A DNA stretch of 64,000 bases, from the NCBI GenBank assembly GCA_963691885.1, contig OY829843.1:1116001-1180000 (forward strand). The letters run 5' to 3'. Below, piece after piece: positions 59,844 to 64,000 of this stretch; within the stretch, counting starts at the first letter, position 1; each line of letters starts with the position of its first letter. The stretch is from G963691885 sp963691885 (GTDB taxonomy: Bacteria; Pseudomonadota; Alphaproteobacteria; UBA8366; Aestuariispiraceae). The notes below the pieces were generated by a model. The model saw nothing but the letters and a program-made list of their open reading frames with translations. It ran no database searches and was not told the DNA's origin. The position numbers were made by a program, and so were the translations under genes.

Positions 59844-60583
59844 GCGGCCCCCATGCGCCGCGCGCCCAGATAAATCTCGCCGACAACCGGGTCATTGGCC
59901 AATTGGCGCGCCTCACCGTCGATCTGGTTGCGGCCCTCGGCCAGGATGTAGCAATGATCAGCCACCGCCAGAGACAGGCGGACATTCTGTTCGACGAGAA
60001 GCACGGAAACGCCACTCCGCGTCAGATCAGCGACCAGGGTCAGGACCTCTTCAGCGACTTTTGGGGACAGCCCGGCCGAGGGCTCATCCATCAGTACCAC
60101 AGACGGTCGCCGCGCCAATGCCATCGCGAGGGCCAGCATCTGACGCTGACCGCCGGATAGTGATCCGGCCAAAGCATCTCGCTTGTCACGTAAATCCGGC
60201 AACAAATTGTACAGCTCTTCAATCCGGCTCGCCGCGCCAGATTTATCCTTGCGAAGGGAGAGCGCCAGGTTCTGACGCACATTCAGACCCCGAAAGATAT
60301 TGTCGGTCTGTGGAACATAAGCCAGGCCCAGATCCCCCATTTGATCGGGCCGAATATCCTTGATTTCACTGTCTTTCAGAACCACAGAGCCGCCGGATTT
60401 CGGGACAAGGCCGGCAATTGCCTTGATCAAGGTCGATTTACCCGCCCCATTCGGTCCAATAATGACCGTCAGCGACCCTTGCTTCAGGCTGATCGAAATA
60501 TCCATAATGACAGGTAGATCGGCCACATAGCCCGCGGTCAGATCCCGGACACTCAGCACATCACGCGCAATTGGACTGCTCAT
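59840..60583 (-). CDS. Branched-chain-type ABC ATPase (LivF-like)
   Basis: A 247-residue ATPase. Walker A is IIGPNGAGKSTLIKAIAGLV, the signature LSGGQRQMLALAMAL, and Walker B VVLMDEPSAGLSP with the LivF-typical downstream LLVEQNVRLSLAVADHCYIL. The ATG at 60583 overlaps the LivG-like stop (ATGA) and has GGAG upstream; a longer frame to 60691 lies inside the LivG-like gene and lacks support. Confidence 0.92.
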   Translation of the reverse strand: MSSPIARDVLSVRDLTAGYVADLPVIMDISISLKQGSLTVIIGPNGAGKSTLIKAIAGLVPKSGGSVVLKDSEIKDIRPDQMGDLGLAYVPQTDNIFRGLNVRQNLALSLRKDKSGAASRIEELYNLLPDLRDKRDALAGSLSGGQRQMLALAMALARRPSVVLMDEPSAGLSPKVAEEVLTLVADLTRSGVSVLLVEQNVRLSLAVADHCYILAEGRNQIDGEARQLANDPVVGEIYLGARRMGAA

Positions 60584-61344
60584 ACCGGGCTCCCCAGATA
60601 GGCATCGAGCAGCGTTTTGTCTGCTTGCGCGGCCTTGGCATCGCCCTTGAACACAACGCGACCTTCCGCCAAGGCCACAATGGAATGACAATGGCGCATG
60701 ACCAGATCCATATCGTGTTCGATGATCACGAATGTGGTGCCGCGCCGGTTCAATTCCTCAATACGATCAACCAGGACGCGGGTGAGCGACGGGTTAACCC
60801 CGGCAGAGGGTTCATCCAGCAGAATAACTTTGGGATCGCCCATCAGCACACGCGCCAGTTCGAGCAGTTTTCTCTGGCCACCCGAGATCTGGCCAGCAGG
60901 GTGATTGGCGAGCGGTGCCAATGTCGTGAAGTTCAGGATTTCCAGCGCCTTTTCACGAATTTCCCGCTCTTGCGCCGCCACTCGACCCCGCTGCAGAAAC
61001 GGGCCAAAAATATTTTCCCCAATTTGTGATAGAGGCGCGACCATTACGTTTTCCAATACAGACATTTTGGGAAATGGTCTGGGAATTTGAAAAGTCCGCG
61101 CAAGGCCGCGCCCAAACAGTTGGTCCGGCGGTGATCCGGTAATGATCTGACCATCAAAGTGAATTGACCCGAAAGTTGGTTTAAGTGTGCCCGTCAAAAG
61201 ATTGAAAAACGTTGATTTTCCAGCCCCGTTGGGCCCGATCAAACCGGTGATTTCACCCTTCGGAAAAGAGAGGGAGACCTCATCAACTGCTCGCAATGCG
61301 TCAAAATGCCGACTAAGCCGATCTGTTTCCAAAAATCCGGTCAT
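60580..61344 (-). CDS. Branched-chain-type ABC ATPase (LivG-like)
   Basis: A 254-residue ATPase. Walker A is LIGPNGAGKSTFFNLLTGTL, followed by the LivG-type LARTFQIPRPFPKMSVLENV, the signature ISGGQRKLLELARVL and Walker B VILLDEPSAGVNP, with FVIIEHDMDLVMRHCHSIVA. Its ATG overlaps the stop of the preceding aldo/keto reductase gene, which ties the enzyme to the transporter. Partner of the LivF-like ATPase. Confidence 0.92.
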   Translation of the reverse strand: MTGFLETDRLSRHFDALRAVDEVSLSFPKGEITGLIGPNGAGKSTFFNLLTGTLKPTFGSIHFDGQIITGSPPDQLFGRGLARTFQIPRPFPKMSVLENVMVAPLSQIGENIFGPFLQRGRVAAQEREIREKALEILNFTTLAPLANHPAGQISGGQRKLLELARVLMGDPKVILLDEPSAGVNPSLTRVLVDRIEELNRRGTTFVIIEHDMDLVMRHCHSIVALAEGRVVFKGDAKAAQADKTLLDAYLGSPV

Positions 61345-62447
61345 GAACCTTGTTCTGCGGCCAGGGTTTTGGCGTCCGGACTGGTGTTCAGGTTGTATTT
61401 CATGATCCGACCATGACGTCCTGTCCGGTCCTTTTCTAAACCGTAGACACCGCCGTTTGGCCCATCCGCCAAGTCCAGAACAGCATTGAGATCACTATAG
61501 TCCTGATCTGTCATCTGGAACTGGAACACCTCCAGCGTCTGGGGCAGATATCGGGCATAGCGTGCGCCCACGATTGCTGCCGCAACCCCCGGTCGGTCCA
61601 GAACATATCGGGTGGCCACCGCCGACAGGCCAACACCATGTCGGTCGCCAATGCTCTTCAATGTCTCCAGAAGGGTCTGGAACCGTTCCCAAGGGCCGAA
61701 TTCGTCAATGATCAACCTATACTTAATCAAGCTACGATTTTCGAAACTGAACCCGGGATCCGGCTTCCCAAGCCAGCTTTCGGTCAAAAAACCACCCGCC
61801 AGAGACCCGTAACACAGCAATTGCATATTGTGCTTTCCAGCCCAGTCAACCAGGCCTGTTTCCGGGCGACGGTCGAGAACGGAGTATTGGACCTGAGCTG
61901 AGATGATATCGAGGCCGGCATCGGTGAACTTTTCAATCTCCGGCCAATCCCAGTTCGTAATCCCGAGATGGCGGATCTTCCCTTTTTCCTGAGAGTGTTT
62001 CAGACAGGAAAGGACACGCACCGGATCGCCAATCGACATGTCCCACCAAAAAAACTGAACCAGATGCAATGTGTCGAGGCCCAGTCGTTGCAATGAACGA
62101 TCCACCATAGCCTCAATCTGGTCTTCAGTCGCATCGGCCAGGATGGACATATCGGGTACCAGCTTTGTGTGAACGCAGACCTTGTCCGCGACCTCGCTGC
62201 CTCTGCGCTGTCGAACGTCGGAAATGAAGCTGCCGATCATCTCCTCAACACCGGTATAAATGTCTGCGCAGTCAAAATTGGTAATGCCCGCATCCAGAAA
62301 GGCTTCCATATCGGAAATCGCAGCCGCACGGTCGACCGCGCCATGATCGCCCGCCAGTTGCCAGCCCCCTTTAATTACCCGCGAGGTCGGATGGTCGGGC
62401 CGCAGCAAACAGGTTTCAACACGCATATCCTGCACCACTTCAGGCAT
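61341..62447 (-). CDS. Aldo/keto reductase with altered catalytic histidine
   Basis: A 368-residue AKR-fold protein. D59 and Y64 (TNFDCADIY) and K95 (VHTKLVP) of the catalytic tetrad are present. The fourth residue, His, is Phe (F133 in LVQFFWWD), judged by alignment with LLQLHWW of the sister protein at 55145. NAD(P)H-binding parts (LGITNWDWPEIEKFTDAG, AAIVGARYARYLPQTLEVFQ) look normal. It may be a slow reductase or act on an unusual substrate. ATG at 62447 follows GGAAGAAGG and overlaps the upstream stop by eight bases. Confidence 0.88.
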   Translation of the reverse strand: MPEVVQDMRVETCLLRPDHPTSRVIKGGWQLAGDHGAVDRAAAISDMEAFLDAGITNFDCADIYTGVEEMIGSFISDVRQRRGSEVADKVCVHTKLVPDMSILADATEDQIEAMVDRSLQRLGLDTLHLVQFFWWDMSIGDPVRVLSCLKHSQEKGKIRHLGITNWDWPEIEKFTDAGLDIISAQVQYSVLDRRPETGLVDWAGKHNMQLLCYGSLAGGFLTESWLGKPDPGFSFENRSLIKYRLIIDEFGPWERFQTLLETLKSIGDRHGVGLSAVATRYVLDRPGVAAAIVGARYARYLPQTLEVFQFQMTDQDYSDLNAVLDLADGPNGGVYGLEKDRTGRHGRIMKYNLNTSPDAKTLAAEQGS

Positions 62448-62925
62448 CCTTCTTCCAGTAAGGGGTTCCACGCTGGTCCGGCAGGCCCGTCGTTTCGGCA
62501 TGGGTAAAACGGCGTTTACCCTTCCGTTTGATCAGAAACCGTGCGCCACAATGCGGGTCCGGGCAGGCGACCTCCGCATCACTGGTCATCCAGTCAGAGG
62601 GGGAGGTTTCCCGCTGTTTAGCAGGCAGCAGAGGCAGAAGAGCAGACAGCGCGTAAAGTGAAACGCGGGTTTCCGCGTCAAAGACCAGGGTCTCCCCCTC
62701 CATCCGAAAGGTCGATCCCTCAACATGATGACAGACCACATCGCGGTCCCCGATGACGGTCTCTATTTCAAGGTCATACAACCAGAACGAATCGTCCTGC
62801 CTGTCCTGATCGTCCTCCGGCATATGCCACTCCCCATAGATGCATTGCGGGACCAACACTATCAGTGATCCATGGATGTTTGACCAGTCGGGCAGGCGCA
62901 GAAAATCGAGGCAGGGATCGGTCAA
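62440..62925 (-). CDS. TIGR04076-type small conserved protein
   Basis: A 161-residue soluble protein. The conserved stretch contains YDLEIETVIG, SLYALSALLPLLPAKQRE, SDWMTSDAEVACPDPHCGAR and FLIKRKGKRRF, which I associate from memory with the TIGR04076 family of unknown function. Two cysteines in ACPDPHCGA could bind metal. Start uncertain: TTG at 62925 without a clear ribosome binding site, or ATG at 62820, which would still keep the conserved part. It overlaps the aldo/keto reductase gene by eight bases and follows the dioxygenase gene by 26. Confidence 0.75.
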   Translation of the reverse strand: MTDPCLDFLRLPDWSNIHGSLIVLVPQCIYGEWHMPEDDQDRQDDSFWLYDLEIETVIGDRDVVCHHVEGSTFRMEGETLVFDAETRVSLYALSALLPLLPAKQRETSPSDWMTSDAEVACPDPHCGARFLIKRKGKRRFTHAETTGLPDQRGTPYWKKDA

Positions 62926-62951
62926 ATCAACGCGGTCGGTAGGGTGATACC

Positions 62952-63968
62952 TTACCCTGGGTAGGATCTGTCGCCCCCATCGCGCATCCAGATGCGCACC
63001 AGATGGCGCCGTTCTTCCTCTGTCTCGAAATCTTCGAACCGGGTTCGGCTGTGCCCAATGACCTTATTGTTCACAAACTGAAACTGGCCGGCCTCCATCA
63101 TGAAGGTGAATTGAAGCGCAATATCGGAAAACACGTCCTCTAAAGCGGCAATCGCCTTGGCAGCTTCGTCATCCATCCGGGCTTCGGTCATCGCGTAACC
63201 ATTCCGAATTTGATGCAGACCAAGTCGGGCATTCAGACCGGGTCCATTCTCAAAGATCGGTGCGGAAATCGTTTCGGGATCCCCCGGAAAAAACTCCTTC
63301 TGCCGATCAAACGGGAAAGGTGCATAGAGCCGCTCAATCGCCGCCGGGTGCCGATCCAGCAACGCGTTATAGGCGGTTTCAAAACTCATGACGCGGCTCA
63401 ATCCTCCGCTCTTGGCCGGTTTCAAACACAACAGACCAACATAGTCCGGCATTGGATTGTTATAGGCATTGTCGTTATGGAAGGTCAGATCAATGTTGGT
63501 CTTGTCAGGACGAATCCCTGATCCGGGTGCAGCTTGTGCGCCCGTATCATGCACATCATACAACATCGTCCCGTCCAGCTTTTGAGCAACAGGCCGACTG
63601 ACCATGCTGGACAGAATCCAGTAAAGTGCCTTCGCCTCTTCCTTGCTCATGTCATCAACGGGCATCCTGTCGACCAGCGCAAAACCACAACCGCCATCCA
63701 GGGCCTGGCGAACGTTCCCCATGACCCTCTGGCATTCAGGCATATCGAAATCGGCCGGGTCCAGCAGAACGGTCATCAGAGGATGTCGCCTGAGATGCGC
63801 CAAAACCCTGTCGAGTTCACCAAGACAATCGCCATCCAGCGAAAACAGCCAGGCGCCGTCTGCAAGATCATCCGCCCGCCAGGCCAGAGGACCTGTCAGT
63901 TTCTCTGTGTAGGGCGTGTTCTTAAGAGGCTGCTCCATTACCTTTGCCGCGCCGTGTTTCCTCGTCAT
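62952..63968 (-). CDS. TauD/TfdA-family 2-oxoglutarate/Fe(II) dioxygenase
   Basis: A 338-residue enzyme. The facial triad is visible as H164 and D166 (LTFHNDNAYNN) and H306 (NNKVIGHSRTRF); R308 or R310 beside it would bind 2-oxoglutarate. GLLCLKPAKSGGLSRVMSFE and a C-terminal RRHLVRIWMRD fit the TauD/GbbH-like fold. Such enzymes hydroxylate or desaturate small acids, amines or amino acids. First gene of the operon, so it probably starts breakdown of the imported compound. ATG at 63938 is an alternative start. Confidence 0.88.
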   Translation of the reverse strand: MTRKHGAAKVMEQPLKNTPYTEKLTGPLAWRADDLADGAWLFSLDGDCLGELDRVLAHLRRHPLMTVLLDPADFDMPECQRVMGNVRQALDGGCGFALVDRMPVDDMSKEEAKALYWILSSMVSRPVAQKLDGTMLYDVHDTGAQAAPGSGIRPDKTNIDLTFHNDNAYNNPMPDYVGLLCLKPAKSGGLSRVMSFETAYNALLDRHPAAIERLYAPFPFDRQKEFFPGDPETISAPIFENGPGLNARLGLHQIRNGYAMTEARMDDEAAKAIAALEDVFSDIALQFTFMMEAGQFQFVNNKVIGHSRTRFEDFETEEERRHLVRIWMRDGGDRSYPG

Positions 63969-63977
63969 TCCATCACT

Positions 63978-63994
63978 CTCAAGCCTAACTTGAG
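63978..63994. promoter_or_regulatory. Inverted repeat upstream of the dioxygenase operon
   Basis: CTCAAG (63978-63983) and CTTGAG (63989-63994) form a perfect 6-5-6 inverted repeat ten bases upstream of the dioxygenase start codon. Its position suits a repressor operator for the operon. The window ends at 64000, so the promoter and any divergent regulator gene are out of view. Confidence 0.45.
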
Positions 63995-64000
63995 CGGCCG

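Noticed and set aside
1..64000. Prophage, transposon or CRISPR content
   Set aside because: No integrase, transposase, terminal inverted repeats, regularly spaced repeats or phage structural genes were seen on either strand.

Overview
This window looks like part of an alphaproteobacterial chromosome, probably from a marine Rhodospirillales- or Sneathiellales-like organism. The evidence is the gene content and order: a bacterial-type SRP RNA followed by dnaX-ybaB-recR, an rpmI-rplT-pheS group with pheT nearby, def-fmt, an alphaproteobacterial type of prephenate dehydratase, and many sugar and amino-acid ABC systems. GC looks like the mid-50s % by eye (not computed). No tRNA, rRNA, CRISPR array or insertion sequence was seen. 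The taxon is inference.

Layout. 0.2-2.2 kb: a Bax-inhibitor-1 membrane protein converges on an MFS permease. 2.3-14.6 kb: translation genes rpmI-rplT-pheS, then 7.9 kb of unrelated genes (autotransporter, TIGR03032-type protein, glucosaminidase, lipocalin lipoprotein, oxidoreductase, thioesterase), then pheT. 14.7-18.4 kb: an XRE-type regulator, a protein with a C-terminal J-like domain, a prephenate dehydratase with an N-terminal DNA-binding domain, and nudC. 18.6-23.9 kb: SRP RNA, dnaX, ybaB, recR, a class I glutamine amidotransferase and a DUF4139 protein. 23.9-31.3 kb: a minus-strand sugar operon (DeoR regulator, triose-phosphate-isomerase-like and RpiB-like isomerases, sugar ABC transporter, DAK-family kinase) that fits tetrose or erythrulose use. 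The regulator and the ABC ATPase both read as frameshifted. 31.9-38.4 kb: rmuC, def-fmt, and a GldA/F/G-type ABC exporter. 38.5-45.5 kb: a TPR protein, a 3-hydroxyacyl-CoA dehydrogenase, a vanadium haloperoxidase, and divergent from it a protein of unknown function coupled to a secreted serine protease. 45.5-54.9 kb: a chemoreceptor, an FAH-family dehydratase plus semialdehyde dehydrogenase pair (sugar acid to 2-oxoglutarate), a PAS protein with an EAL-like degenerate domain, succinate-semialdehyde dehydrogenase and an O-antigen-ligase-like protein. 55.1-64.0 kb: a tightly overlapped minus-strand operon of a TauD-type dioxygenase, a TIGR04076-type protein, an aldo/keto reductase, a complete Liv-type ABC transporter and an aldo/keto reductase-RidA fusion.

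Most notable. (1) The HTH-prephenate dehydratase fusion at 16280-17413, whose predicted promoter carries a perfect 13-bp palindrome in its -35/-10 spacer. This suggests a phenylalanine-biosynthetic enzyme that may regulate its own gene. (2) The 55-64 kb operon of unknown substrate, which holds an AKR-RidA fusion lacking the RidA arginine and a second AKR in which phenylalanine replaces the catalytic histidine. (3) The tetrose-type operon with two apparent single-base frameshifts. (4) The haloperoxidase locus, with alanine at the vanadate-contacting serine position, next to an unexplained two-gene unit.
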